From Gammaproteobacteria bacterium (GTDB taxonomy: Bacteria; Pseudomonadota; Gammaproteobacteria; Steroidobacterales; Steroidobacteraceae), in the NCBI GenBank assembly GCA_947452065.1, contig CANGBB010000002.1, positions 362,839-426,838 of the forward strand: a stretch of DNA of 64,000 nucleotides, in the 5' to 3' direction. Positions 25,458 to 33,798 of this stretch are shown here, piece after piece. The translations under genes and the position numbers were made by a program. How positions within the stretch are numbered: the stretch's first letter is position 1; the number at the start of each line of letters is the position of its first letter. The notes beneath the pieces are model-generated. The model had not been told where the DNA came from and ran no database searches. It saw nothing but the letters and a program-made list of their open reading frames with translations.

Positions 25458-26881
25458 TGCGACCGCAAACCTTCATAGCGGTTCTGTATACGGAGTGGTT
25501 GGCTTGGCTTGAGTTTCGTGAACTCCGATGCCTTGTTTCGCGGATTCGGCAGGTTGACCAATCCGATGTTAAGGCCTTCTCCCGCGTTATTGCTACGATG
25601 CCATTTGCGGCGCCTGGCGAGGACGATTCCGCTATCGTCGCGCGTCTCTCCGATAGGCTACTGGTACCGGGCCTAGGCCGCGTGGCCAGTTTCGAAACGT
25701 CCGAACTGGTTAGGGTGCCACTTGAAATGGTGGAGTCATTCCATGCTGTCACTGAAAGGGGCGGACGACTTCTCCAAATTGATGCCGAACGGCGCTCCTG
25801 TGAGTTGCATCCGCCTATTAACGAAAGTGCATGGAATGATTGGGTGGAGTTGGAGCAGGAGAGGCTTGCGCATCGGCGCGGAATGGCTTTTCTTCGGTTC
25901 CTCAGTCTGGATCGCGACTTTGACGTTTTGGCTGGAGAGTCGACTCTGCCGCGCGAAAGTTCTTTGACTCAAGAACTTCGCAGACGGAACGAAGACAGTT
26001 GTAGCCTTGGGTGGGCTGAAGCGTTCGCTTACTGTCGTGGTCGGCTATCTGAGAGCGACCATAGCGTTCTGTTGAGTCCGGAGTTAGTTCGAGTCGTGCA
26101 AATTCGATTGGAGCGTACAGAGCTCGCCGATGAGTCGTTCGCCTCCTCAGATGGTATTGCTGCGGTTAACTATATTGAGGCCCTGATGGGCGCAAAGGGG
26201 TACGCAGCAGTCCCGCTTATTGCTGTTGCTGCTCTTCACCACTTTGCTTATTACCTACGCAAGGACAAACCGGTGACCGAGGCTTTGTTGGCCTCGATTG
26301 GGGAGGCTGTAGAGATTGTTCGCAGGCGGTACTCGGCAAAAACAGCTGCGGAACTTGCCTACCGTATCGGTAGAGACTTTCCTGAAGCGCACTCCGCATC
26401 GCTGGAGGTCTGTTCTGATCCCGCCCGATTTCCTGCGATGTCGGCCCGCCCATTGCCGTTCGAGCCGAGTTGCCTGCTGATGGTTAAAGGTGGCGTCGAT
26501 GTGATGCTGCCGAAGGCGGCTGATGATGGTGCGGAACTGCGGAGCTTGGGTCAGGCGCCAATTGGCCCGCCGGAGGCAAGGGCCGAAAGCTACTGCAATG
26601 AAGAATCGCGTGCAGCAGAGGGCGATGGGCCAACACTTGATCCTAGGCTGCCAGTGGGCGACCAAGGGATTCAAAACGCGCCTGAGCAGGCGCATGCCGC
26701 ACTCCCAAGCTCTCCGAGAGGCGACCGAAAACGGCCGCGCAATCCGCGCAGAGCTCCTGGCGCAGATGCGGCAGGGTCTGTCAACATTGATCCAAGCGCA
26801 GCGGAACAAGCTCCGCTTGGTGATTTGGAGGCTATAGGGCTTCCCAACGTTGCTGGTGATCTTCAAAAAATCGACCCATAG
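25457..26881 (+). CDS. Unknown last gene of the C5-GHKL-Hsp70-helicase operon
   Basis: A 474-residue protein beginning on the stop codon of the helicase gene (TAATG), hence translationally coupled. Residues 1-330 look like an alpha-helical domain rich in Arg, Leu and Glu. The C-terminal 130 residues are low-complexity, rich in Pro, Ala, Glu and Arg and probably disordered. No catalytic motif recognised. As the final member of the overlapping operon it is probably a subunit or effector partner of the system. Confidence 0.75.
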   Translation: MRPQTFIAVLYTEWLAWLEFRELRCLVSRIRQVDQSDVKAFSRVIATMPFAAPGEDDSAIVARLSDRLLVPGLGRVASFETSELVRVPLEMVESFHAVTERGGRLLQIDAERRSCELHPPINESAWNDWVELEQERLAHRRGMAFLRFLSLDRDFDVLAGESTLPRESSLTQELRRRNEDSCSLGWAEAFAYCRGRLSESDHSVLLSPELVRVVQIRLERTELADESFASSDGIAAVNYIEALMGAKGYAAVPLIAVAALHHFAYYLRKDKPVTEALLASIGEAVEIVRRRYSAKTAAELAYRIGRDFPEAHSASLEVCSDPARFPAMSARPLPFEPSCLLMVKGGVDVMLPKAADDGAELRSLGQAPIGPPEARAESYCNEESRAAEGDGPTLDPRLPVGDQGIQNAPEQAHAALPSSPRGDRKRPRNPRRAPGADAAGSVNIDPSAAEQAPLGDLEAIGLPNVAGDLQKIDP

Positions 26882-27087
26882 GCTGCTGAATTTGACGTCA
26901 ACACTAGGGACCCCTTTTTGTTAAATATTGCTATGAGGCGTAGAGAGTGAGTGTCAGCACTCGTAGATTTGGAGTCTTACCTCTGCAGTCTCCTAGAGAT
27001 TGTTGCGGGGGATGTCTCTATCATCGTGTGAGCTACCTTTAGTTGCTGAGCGCGCCGCCCGAGCGTTGCACTAGCCGGCGATTATTT

Positions 27088-27708
27088 ATGTCGATAAAAG
27101 AAGGGAAATCCACGCCTGCACTGCGCATCAGTCACCTCGCCTACGGTCGCGAGAAGCGTGGCAATCGCGTCGTATATTTGCTCGAGCCAAAGTCGCATGC
27201 CGGTGGGAAAGGTGTCGCAGAGGCAGTCGTTCTCTATCGTTGGCGACGCCGGATCTATCCTAACCACAGATTCAGTGGTGCCCGATTGGGGCCGAATCTC
27301 TGGCGCGCCGTGGGGGAGGTTTTCGGGCCCGATGTCTCAAGATGGTGGCGGCTTTCGGAAGAGGAAGTAGCGCGTCGCGTTGAGGCCGGTCGTGCGGGTC
27401 TAGGGGTTATGGGCAAGTCATTGCCGGGCTCGGGTGTGTTGTGGGCGCTCTTCCAAGTTTGTGGCCCGGAGCGCTTGAAGAGAATTCTTGTCCGTCATGG
27501 AGAGTTGCAACGTGCTGGGCGTTACGGCACTCCGGATCTCTTCCTGTATGCTATCGACCAAGGCTCCAACCGCCCGGTCCTCGCGCGCTTCGTCGAAGTC
27601 AAGAAGCCGGAAGAGCCGTCGAGCAAGGACCAGATCGAGGAAATTGCCTTCCTCAAGTCCATCGGCCTGCAGGCCCGGGTTCTGCGGTTGCTGGAGCGCG
27701 ATGGGTGA
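27088..27708 (+). CDS. VRR-NUC-like nuclease
   Basis: A protein of about 206 residues from ATG 27088 (an upstream TTG at 27043 would add fifteen). The C-terminal 70 residues match the PD-(D/E)XK fold of VRR-NUC nucleases: RYGTPDLFLY with the metal-binding Asp, FVEVKKPEE with the ExK pair, then SKDQIEEIAFLKSIG containing the conserved Gln. The N-terminal part is Arg/Trp-rich and probably binds DNA. It lies 206 bases after the seven-gene operon, same strand, and may be its nuclease effector or independent cargo. VRR-NUC proteins occur in phages, restriction systems and repair. Confidence 0.75.
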   Translation: MSIKEGKSTPALRISHLAYGREKRGNRVVYLLEPKSHAGGKGVAEAVVLYRWRRRIYPNHRFSGARLGPNLWRAVGEVFGPDVSRWWRLSEEEVARRVEAGRAGLGVMGKSLPGSGVLWALFQVCGPERLKRILVRHGELQRAGRYGTPDLFLYAIDQGSNRPVLARFVEVKKPEEPSSKDQIEEIAFLKSIGLQARVLRLLERDG

Positions 27709-27789
27709 CCAAGCAGCGTATGGCATCTGGAGCCTCTGGTGGAGATCTAAACGCGCATACGCTGTCCTGAATAGATACGTCGAAATATA

Positions 27790-27842
27790 GGGGACGTATT
27801 TACTACCACTGGTAGTTAATTGCGCCGGGATCGAACGTCCCC
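27790..27842. repeat. Palindromic repeat, left copy, inside a larger inverted repeat
   Basis: TTTACTACCA-C-TGGTAGTTAA (27799-27819) is a near-perfect palindrome. Its first 18 bases, followed one base later by AATTGCG, recur in the same orientation at 37342-37367. Around this copy GGGGACGT (27790-27797) and ACGTCCCC (27835-27842) form a second inverted repeat. It may be an attachment site of an integrated block or a REP-like element. Confidence 0.65.
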
Positions 27843-27855
27843 GTAATGCAGATGT

Positions 27856-28059
27856 TTATATCAACCGGCGCTGTAGACCCCATGTCACCAACTCCGCGAG
27901 GCTGTCCGAGCATATTTTCTGCGCGATGTCGTGCTCAATTAGGAGGTCGGTGAACATTCGGATCACGTCAGTGGTTCGGATGCGCTCAGCGACGTCAGGT
28001 CTGAAGCCAAAAACGCCACCCCATTCATTAGCCGAGCCTAATTCAGCGCCGTCGACTGC
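27856..28059 (-). pseudogene. Truncated gene remnant
   Basis: A 68-codon minus-strand frame ending at TAA (27856-27858) reads like the C-terminus of a protein (for example RIRTTDVIRMFTDLLIEHD, then SLAELVTWGLQRR). It has no credible start or ribosome-binding site and overlaps the end of the Sel1 gene. It lies next to the palindromic repeat, so it may be a gene cut by the recombination event. Family not recognised. Confidence 0.35.
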
Positions 28060-29006
28060 TCAATCTTCGTGAGCAAGGGGCTTGGCGTATCGCCCATGGT
28101 GGCTCGCTCGTTGTAGAGAGGGCGGAAGTCTCGGGCGAGCTGCTCGGCGTACCGGAAGGCCTCGGGCACGAGACGGTCGCGCAGTTCATCGCGTGTCGCT
28201 TCCGCTAACTTCTTGTTGGTCCCCTCGGGCAGCAGCGCGACGGCGAGATTGGCATACATCGCGGCCATGACTTCGGCATCAACATTGTCGGTCGACTTGC
28301 TCAAAAGGGTGGCGAGGCTCAGGTAAGCGGTGGGCTCGCCACGCTCTGCGGCGCGGGTGTACCAATACACGGCAAGCAGCTCGTCCTGCGGAAGGCCCAG
28401 GCCCTCTTCGAACATGTCGCCGAAGTTGTTTTGCGATCCGGCATACCCAAGGTGGGCATTCTCGCGATAGAGCTTCGCGGCTTCTTCGAAGTTCTTCTCC
28501 AGACCATGGACGAACTCCAGAGCGCGGTTGTGTCGCTCCGAGATCTCCGCGCGACTGATGCGCCGACAGCGACTGATCGCCAGTTTGGTCATGTCAGCGT
28601 GATTGATGTACCGGCTGAGGTGCCGCTGCATCTTCTCGGTGGGCATGCCGTCGTAGACGTAGACCTCTGCCTCAAGCGTCAGATATGGGCCGTAGTCGCC
28701 GGCGCCCCGATACAACTTGGAAAAGGGGTAAACGGCATTGAACCAATTGCACAGGGAATCCAGCTCGGGCTCGTTTTGATCCACGAGGCGGAACCACGTG
28801 CATTGGAAACGGATGAACTCGATGGGTTCCTCGGCCGTGGCCAGCGGCTTGGCGGCTGCGGAGTAGCAGGTGACCAGGAACTCATCGCCGCTGGTCGCGC
28901 TCTCAACGTACGCGTGCTCTTCGCCGAGGACTACGCGTCCCTTGTAGCCCAGGCCGTGGAGCATCTCGGCAATGTCGGCGATCAGGAAGGGCGCGGACTC
29001 TTTCAT
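28038..29006 (-). CDS. YbjN-like domain / Sel1-repeat protein
   Basis: A protein of about 322 residues from ATG 29006, which has GGGAG eight bases upstream; an earlier TTG at 29021 adds five codons. Residues 1-150 resemble the YbjN fold (IADIAEMLHGLGYKGRVV, later FIRFQCTWFRL and AVYPFSKLYR). Residues 160-235 contain Sel1/TPR-like repeats (LYRENAHLGYAGSQNNFGDM, VYWYTRAAERGEPTAYLSLA). Sel1 repeats mediate protein contacts. No signal peptide. It stands alone inside the repeat-bounded block. Confidence 0.78.
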   Translation of the reverse strand: MKESAPFLIADIAEMLHGLGYKGRVVLGEEHAYVESATSGDEFLVTCYSAAAKPLATAEEPIEFIRFQCTWFRLVDQNEPELDSLCNWFNAVYPFSKLYRGAGDYGPYLTLEAEVYVYDGMPTEKMQRHLSRYINHADMTKLAISRCRRISRAEISERHNRALEFVHGLEKNFEEAAKLYRENAHLGYAGSQNNFGDMFEEGLGLPQDELLAVYWYTRAAERGEPTAYLSLATLLSKSTDNVDAEVMAAMYANLAVALLPEGTNKKLAEATRDELRDRLVPEAFRYAEQLARDFRPLYNERATMGDTPSPLLTKIEQSTALN

Positions 29007-29118
29007 GCTAAGGGCTCCCAATTGGGCGGAGAGGAGGCAAGTGTCGGGCAGCGCTGTATCAATTCTTGAGCCGGAGGGTCGTGGCGGCCTATCGTTCTGC
29101 GGCGGTCATGCAAAGCCT

Positions 29119-29790
29119 TCAGCTCTTCTGACCACCGCTGACATCAACCACCGGATAGGTCGCTGCCCCCCAGTCCTGCGCTGGATGGTCCAGCAGGATC
29201 TCGATCACCACCGGCACGAGCTTGGCCAGGAAGCTGGCGCAATCGCGCACCTGCGTGCGGTTCACACGACTGTTCCAGGTGGCCCCGCCGTGGATCAGCT
29301 GATTACGCAGCACATAGAGCCGGGCGAGTACGACGCCCAGCACCACCAGCGTGTCACCGCTGGCCAGAGCGCGCTCCGCCGCACGGCGTGATGTCTTGAA
29401 GCGGGCTTCCCATTCGTCGGCGCTGATCTGGCCACCCAGATGCCGCCAGTAGTCGGCGAACACGTAGGGGTTGGTCAGTAGCACTCGCACGCTCCCGGAG
29501 AATTCCGTCCACACCAGCTTGCCGATACGGCCTTGCGTATCGAGCTGCAGCAGGTTGCGCAGGAACTTCTGAAAGCTGCGCTTCTCGGTCATGTCCGGAT
29601 CGTGGATCTCGGTGGCATACGCCGCGTTGAACGCGATCCACAGAAACACGAACCGCGCGTCGGGGTCGGTGTTCTCGCGCTCAGCGCGATCGAGCCAGCT
29701 CAGCGCCCGGTGCACGCGCAGTGCCACGCTCTCTGAATGCGTTGCACGCTCTGCCCGCTGACGGGCCTTGAGGTCCTTGTGGCTTGGCAC
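29119..29790 (-). CDS. HEPN-like protein
   Basis: A 223-residue, mostly helical protein. Near residue 160, LYVLRNQLIHGGATW contains the R-x4-H pattern (RNQLIH) found in Apea-type HEPN domains, preceded by two helices that carry hydrophobic faces (FVFLWIAFNAAYATE). HEPN proteins may be RNases in defence or toxin systems or simple binding modules. No antitoxin-like partner is directly adjacent; the SprT-like gene lies 60 bases upstream on the same strand and could share its transcript. Confidence 0.65.
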   Translation of the reverse strand: MPSHKDLKARQRAERATHSESVALRVHRALSWLDRAERENTDPDARFVFLWIAFNAAYATEIHDPDMTEKRSFQKFLRNLLQLDTQGRIGKLVWTEFSGSVRVLLTNPYVFADYWRHLGGQISADEWEARFKTSRRAAERALASGDTLVVLGVVLARLYVLRNQLIHGGATWNSRVNRTQVRDCASFLAKLVPVVIEILLDHPAQDWGAATYPVVDVSGGQKS

Positions 29791-29850
29791 GATCTCTCCG
29801 CTGCATCGGCACTGGGCCTAAATTAGCGGCAAGGAGGAGTGCGGGACAAG

Positions 29851-30873
29851 CTATCGGGCGCTGACCAGCAGAGGGTTGGTCTTAACGTCGAATACCGTAA
29901 TTAAGGTATTCGGTGGCCCGCCCACCGCAGCCTCAGCGGGGTGCAGGGCCACCTCGCGCACATCGAAGCTGCGGGCGTTGAGGCCGCGCAGGTGCTGCGT
30001 GAGTCGCTGCGCCTTATCACGATCGAAGTACAGACCCGCCAGCCGGTGCCAGGGGGAACTGCCGTTATAGACCACATGGAAAGCGCCCCAGACCTTGTGC
30101 GTGGCGGGCTGCTGACTGATCCCTTCGGGCAGGATGAAATACGGCTGTTCACTCAGTTCCACCTGAAAATCCGGACGTTCGGCCGGCGGCAGGTCGGGGT
30201 AGAGGCAGTGCATGGGTAGCCGGGCACTGAGCCTGGAAAGATGCCCGGCATTCGGGGTCTCCGATGCGGGGCAGGTGTATCCCAGCGGATTCTTGAAGTC
30301 CCGATGGTTGCTGCTGGAGGCCGTTTTATAGGCTGTCTGGCCGCAGTAGGGGCACCAGCAGACACGGCGCTGGTAGAGGTCCCAGGGTTGGAGAAACGCC
30401 GCGCGCCGGTTGGCCAGCATGGGGTAGGGGCCGAGCCGTTCCTCGACTGCCGAGAGCCAAACCTTCAATGCGTCATCCGGCTTCTCGCTGTCACGCCGCC
30501 ACAGCACGCCGAGCTGCTTCATGCAGTGGGCGAAGACGGGGCCGTGCTTCTCGCCCGGCGCCAGCGCGTGGGCCAGTTCGTGCAGGAGCACGAGCAGCAC
30601 CTCTTGCGTCGTCGTCAGTAACTCGCTGACATAGATGCGATGCACGCCCGGTAAGCGTTGGTTCAACATCCAATAGCCCTGATAGTCGTGATAACCCAGT
30701 GGCATGGCTGGATGCAGCCGAACCGTTGGTACCGTGAGACCATGCGTTGCCGCCCATGCCGTTGCCTCCTCAAGTGCGGCGGCCAGCCAAGCCTCACGTT
30801 GCGACCAGGCGTAAATGTCTTCGTGCGGATGAATCATGGGCATGTGCGCCAGCATCGCATCGAGGTGGATCAT
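29851..30873 (-). CDS. SprT-like zinc metalloprotein
   Basis: A 340-residue protein with the zinc-protease motif HELAH (residues 98-102) followed by EKHGPVFAHCM, the usual SprT-like arrangement. A cysteine pair CWCPYCGQ near residue 175 and a later CPASE suggest a zinc ribbon as in SprT/Spartan-type proteins, which cleave DNA-protein crosslinks in eukaryotes; the bacterial role is less clear. The C-terminal 100 residues are unassigned. It is divergent from the zinc-binding gene at 30941, the two sharing a 67-base promoter region. Confidence 0.8.
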   Translation of the reverse strand: MIHLDAMLAHMPMIHPHEDIYAWSQREAWLAAALEEATAWAATHGLTVPTVRLHPAMPLGYHDYQGYWMLNQRLPGVHRIYVSELLTTTQEVLLVLLHELAHALAPGEKHGPVFAHCMKQLGVLWRRDSEKPDDALKVWLSAVEERLGPYPMLANRRAAFLQPWDLYQRRVCWCPYCGQTAYKTASSSNHRDFKNPLGYTCPASETPNAGHLSRLSARLPMHCLYPDLPPAERPDFQVELSEQPYFILPEGISQQPATHKVWGAFHVVYNGSSPWHRLAGLYFDRDKAQRLTQHLRGLNARSFDVREVALHPAEAAVGGPPNTLITVFDVKTNPLLVSAR

Positions 30874-30940
30874 TGGATGATCCGCAGCTCTTGCTTCATG
30901 TTGGGCAACGACGAATGTGTGTGCGAGTGAGGCTCAGCCG

Positions 30941-31603
30941 ATGACCACAACCGGAAAAAAGTCCGTCGCCTGCGCCCTGTGCGGCGAGGTGTCTGAGTTC
31001 AGTGTGTTACGCAGCTTCGGTCTTTATGGCGAATTCGATCTCGATGGTCGACCGCCCTCACTATTGCGCCACACGATGCGCTTGTGGCTGCAGGAGTGCG
31101 CGGGATGCGGCTATGTCAGCAAGTCGATCGATGAGCTGCTGCCCAATGCCGCGGCGATCGTCCGCTCGCCGGAGTATGTGTCGCTGAGAACGATGGTCGA
31201 CCAGCCGTCGGGTGTTCTGCGCTTTCTACGTCATGCATTGCTCTGGGCTCACGAACCCGCGGAAGCTGGGCAGGCCCTGCTGCATGCGGCCTGGATTTAC
31301 GACGACATGGGCCGCGATGATCTGGCCTTGGCGTGCCGCGAGGAGTGCGCCCAGAAATGGTCCGCGCTCCCGTGGGCCTCGGACTCAGCGACCATGCGTC
31401 TGCGCCGACAACAGGTCGACGTTCTGCGCCGCGCACGTCGCTTCCAGGCGGCGCGATCGCTGATCGAGCGAATCCGCGCCGCCGATGCCCCGACCGGGAA
31501 GTCTCTGAAGATTCTGAGTTTTCAGGAGCGGCTGTGCGAGCGCCAGGATGCCGCGGGGTTTACCGAGGAGGACGCCTTGGCGGGGGTGGCGCGTCCGGTT
31601 TGA
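30941..31603 (+). CDS. Zinc-binding protein, first of a paralogous pair
   Basis: A 220-residue protein from ATG 30941 (GAGTGAGG upstream; an earlier GTG at 30917 adds eight). It has CALCGEV at the N-terminus and WLQECAGCGYV near residue 65, two CxxC pairs that probably hold zinc, followed by a helical region with GRDDLALACREECA and VDVLRRARRFQAA. It is clearly related to the protein at 32369-33061 through shared blocks (TMRLWLQEC/TMHLWLQEC, LLHAAWIYDDMGRDDLA/MLRAAWVGDDLGRDDLA). Its 3' end overlaps the opposite-strand gene by 82 bases. Function unknown. Confidence 0.75.
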   Translation: MTTTGKKSVACALCGEVSEFSVLRSFGLYGEFDLDGRPPSLLRHTMRLWLQECAGCGYVSKSIDELLPNAAAIVRSPEYVSLRTMVDQPSGVLRFLRHALLWAHEPAEAGQALLHAAWIYDDMGRDDLALACREECAQKWSALPWASDSATMRLRRQQVDVLRRARRFQAARSLIERIRAADAPTGKSLKILSFQERLCERQDAAGFTEEDALAGVARPV

Positions 31604-32181
31604 TCGGAAGCTGCTGCCGTGGATACGTATCCATTTGCCACCTTTTCGGCCAGCCACTGCGTGCCAAGTTGGGCTTCTACAGACGCGCGATCTCGCTGCC
31701 TTTCCGCGGCTTCGGTTGAGTCGTATGCCTTAATGGCCCAGCTTTTTGCACAGTTGAATTCACGGAAGTCATTAAACCATGTCACCTTGAGAGGCTTCTG
31801 GCGATTGCCGGCCATCCAGCCCACGATCTCAGCGAGTTCTTCAGTCGTGGGAATCCTGAACGTATCGAACAAAGGGTCGTAATCACTATCCTGCTTCGGG
31901 GCATTGAGCGCCGCATATAGGAGGTCGGTGGGCTGATCGGTCAGCCAGCGAATGCTCACTGTCAGGTCGCTGTAGTCGCGAACGTCCAAAACAAAGAGTT
32001 GATTGTCCAGCATGGACAATATCGCCACATGATGTCGCCAGCAGCCACTAGAGATCCAGTGCGTGGCCTCCGGGCCACATTTGAGGTCCAGTTTCTCGAT
32101 CAGGGGTTCGAGCACGAATTCATTCTGAATCGCCAGCAGCCTTCCCTCGTCGAACAGGTAGTCATCCATTTGCGTGGTCAC
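31522..32181 (-). CDS. Unknown protein between two paralogous genes
   Basis: A 219-residue protein, mildly acidic, with an alpha/beta look (EPLIEKLDLKCG, then DNQLFVLDVRDYSDL). The last 30 residues are Ser/Ala/Arg-rich and overlap the end of the gene at 30941, suggesting that the original end was replaced or extended. It starts divergently from the second paralogue, with a hairpin-rich intergenic region between. No family recognised. Confidence 0.6.
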   Translation of the reverse strand: MTTQMDDYLFDEGRLLAIQNEFVLEPLIEKLDLKCGPEATHWISSGCWRHHVAILSMLDNQLFVLDVRDYSDLTVSIRWLTDQPTDLLYAALNAPKQDSDYDPLFDTFRIPTTEELAEIVGWMAGNRQKPLKVTWFNDFREFNCAKSWAIKAYDSTEAAERQRDRASVEAQLGTQWLAEKVANGYVSTAAASDQTGRATPAKASSSVNPAASWRSHSRS

Positions 32182-32285
32182 TTCAGGTGCTCCTTGTGTG
32201 GGGCCGAGATTTTTCAGAAAGCGATGACAGGCAGGTTTAGCTGGTTGTATTCACGCGGGTTCGGATGTCAATACCGAAGTGAGTT

Positions 32286-32348
32286 GCGGCTCAAAAAATG
32301 AGCCGCCGGTTTGATGAAAGGCGTGCTGCGGGTCGAAATTTGATCCGC
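32286..32348. repeat. Two tandem REP-like hairpins
   Basis: GCGGCTCA (32286-32293), loop AAAAA, TGAGCCGC (32299-32306), then 21 bases later GCGGGTC (32328-32334), seven-base loop, GATCCGC (32342-32348, one G-T pair). The hairpins share the GCGGnTC...GAnCCGC core. They lie in the divergent promoter region ahead of the gene at 32369 and have no T-run, so they are not ordinary terminators. Confidence 0.5.
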
Positions 32349-32368
32349 CGTGTGGGCAGTCTGGGGCG

Positions 32369-33061
32369 ATGTCTACCTCAATCAGCAAAAAGATCGCCTG
32401 TGCAGTGTGCCAGCGAGCCACCATCGTGCCGCTGGCGATACCGCCCGATAACTCGGGCAGCGTCGACTTAGATCTGCGTCCAGCGTCGAGTTACCGCAAC
32501 ACAATGCATCTTTGGCTTCAGGAATGTCCTGTATGCCGGTATGTGCATTCTTCATTGGATGTCTTGTTGGCGGGAGCCGCAGACATTGTCTATACGGCTG
32601 AGTACCGTCTGATGACTGCACGCGAGACCCAGTTGGGCCTAGCGGGTCGATTCATGCGTCATGCGTACTTGCTGCGCGATCAGCCGTTTGAGGCCGGATG
32701 GGCGATGCTGCGTGCGGCCTGGGTTGGTGATGATTTAGGGCGGGACGATCTCGCCAGGTACTGTCGGAGAGTCTGCGATAACCATTGGGTGGGTTTGCCT
32801 TATGGGGATGACGAGCAATCTATGCTTCTGCGCGCCGTATCAGTCGATGTGCTGCGACGAGCGCGGTGCTTCTTCGAGGCGGGCCGGCTCGCCGAGGAAC
32901 TTCTCGCCATGCAGACCGTAACGCCGGTGCTGCAGCGTATCCTGAATTTCCAGCGCCAGCTGATTTCAGACTTCAACTTCGCTGCATTCACTTGGGACGC
33001 GGCCCTGGCCGCATTCCCGGGGTACACTGAAGTCCATGCCCCGCAGAAGAAACAAGCCTGA
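32369..33061 (+). CDS. Zinc-binding protein, second of a paralogous pair
   Basis: A 230-residue homologue of the protein at 30941-31603 with the same layout: CAVCQRA, WLQECPVCRYV (two CxxC pairs), FMRHAYLLRDQPFEAGWAML, and VDVLRRARCFFEAGRL. It overlaps the following nuclease gene by 26 bases, so it is the first gene of a zinc protein/nuclease/WYL operon. The pair probably arose by duplication, with the opposite-strand gene now lying between them. Function unknown; a DNA- or partner-binding role in a nuclease system is a guess. Confidence 0.75.
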   Translation: MSTSISKKIACAVCQRATIVPLAIPPDNSGSVDLDLRPASSYRNTMHLWLQECPVCRYVHSSLDVLLAGAADIVYTAEYRLMTARETQLGLAGRFMRHAYLLRDQPFEAGWAMLRAAWVGDDLGRDDLARYCRRVCDNHWVGLPYGDDEQSMLLRAVSVDVLRRARCFFEAGRLAEELLAMQTVTPVLQRILNFQRQLISDFNFAAFTWDAALAAFPGYTEVHAPQKKQA

Positions 33062-33779
33062 TCCGAATACCCTGGTCTTCTCGCGCAGCGCCCTCGAGGA
33101 GTTCCACCGCTGTCCGCGCTGCTTCTACCTGCATCGACGCCGTGGGCTCAAGGCGCCGTCAATGATCCCGTTGACCCTTGCGGTGGCCACCGACGCGCTG
33201 CTCAAGAGCGACTTTGATGCGGTGCGAGCGAGTGGGGCGGTGCATCCCCTGTGGCTCCGCGAAGGCCTGACGATGCGTGCGTTCCCGCACCCGGACATCG
33301 ATACATGGCGCAGCAACTTCAAGGGGCAGCGTGTGGTGGATCCCGCTACAGGGGCGACGATATACGGCGCTGTAGACGATATCTGGCAGCATCGCGATAC
33401 CGGCCAGCTGCATATCGTGGACTACAAGTCGACCTCTAAGCAGGGGACTCCATCGCTGGAGGGTGGATTCGGCGACGGCTACAAGCGGCAGATGGAGATC
33501 TACCAATGGATTTTCCGCACGGCCGGTTTTGACGTGAGTCCCACCGGATATTTCCTCTACGTGAATGGCCGCAAGGACGGCGTGTTCTACGAGTCGGGCG
33601 AGGGCCGGATGCTCTTTGAAACCACGCTCATACCTTATGTGGGTGATGCGAGCTGGGTACCCGGAACCATCGAGGCTGCGGTAGCCTGCTACAAAGCCGA
33701 GGAGATCCCGGCATCCGGCGCCGCCTGTGACACCTGCCGTTATGTCACAGAGCGCGCGGGGCATTCGTTGAGCACCTGA
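33036..33779 (+). CDS. PD-(D/E)XK nuclease with four conserved-looking cysteines (Cas4/AddB-like)
   Basis: A 247-residue nuclease of the PD-(D/E)XK superfamily. Near residue 111 GAVDDIW gives the metal-binding Asp, IVDYKST (128-133) supplies D129-x-K131, and KRQMEIYQW carries the usual Gln/Tyr helix. Cysteines C26 and C29 (HRCPRCFY) and C231 and C234 (CDTCRYV) bracket the domain, as in the iron-sulfur staple of Cas4 and AddB. No CRISPR array or cas1 is seen nearby. It overlaps the upstream zinc protein gene and is followed after 19 bases by a WYL regulator. Confidence 0.82.
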   Translation: MPRRRNKPDPNTLVFSRSALEEFHRCPRCFYLHRRRGLKAPSMIPLTLAVATDALLKSDFDAVRASGAVHPLWLREGLTMRAFPHPDIDTWRSNFKGQRVVDPATGATIYGAVDDIWQHRDTGQLHIVDYKSTSKQGTPSLEGGFGDGYKRQMEIYQWIFRTAGFDVSPTGYFLYVNGRKDGVFYESGEGRMLFETTLIPYVGDASWVPGTIEAAVACYKAEEIPASGAACDTCRYVTERAGHSLST

Positions 33780-33798
33780 GGAGGCGCGATAGGAATCC

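Noticed and set aside
33036..33779. Cas4 as part of a CRISPR locus
   Set aside because: No repeats, spacers, cas1 or cas2 anywhere in the window; only the fold and cysteines resemble Cas4.
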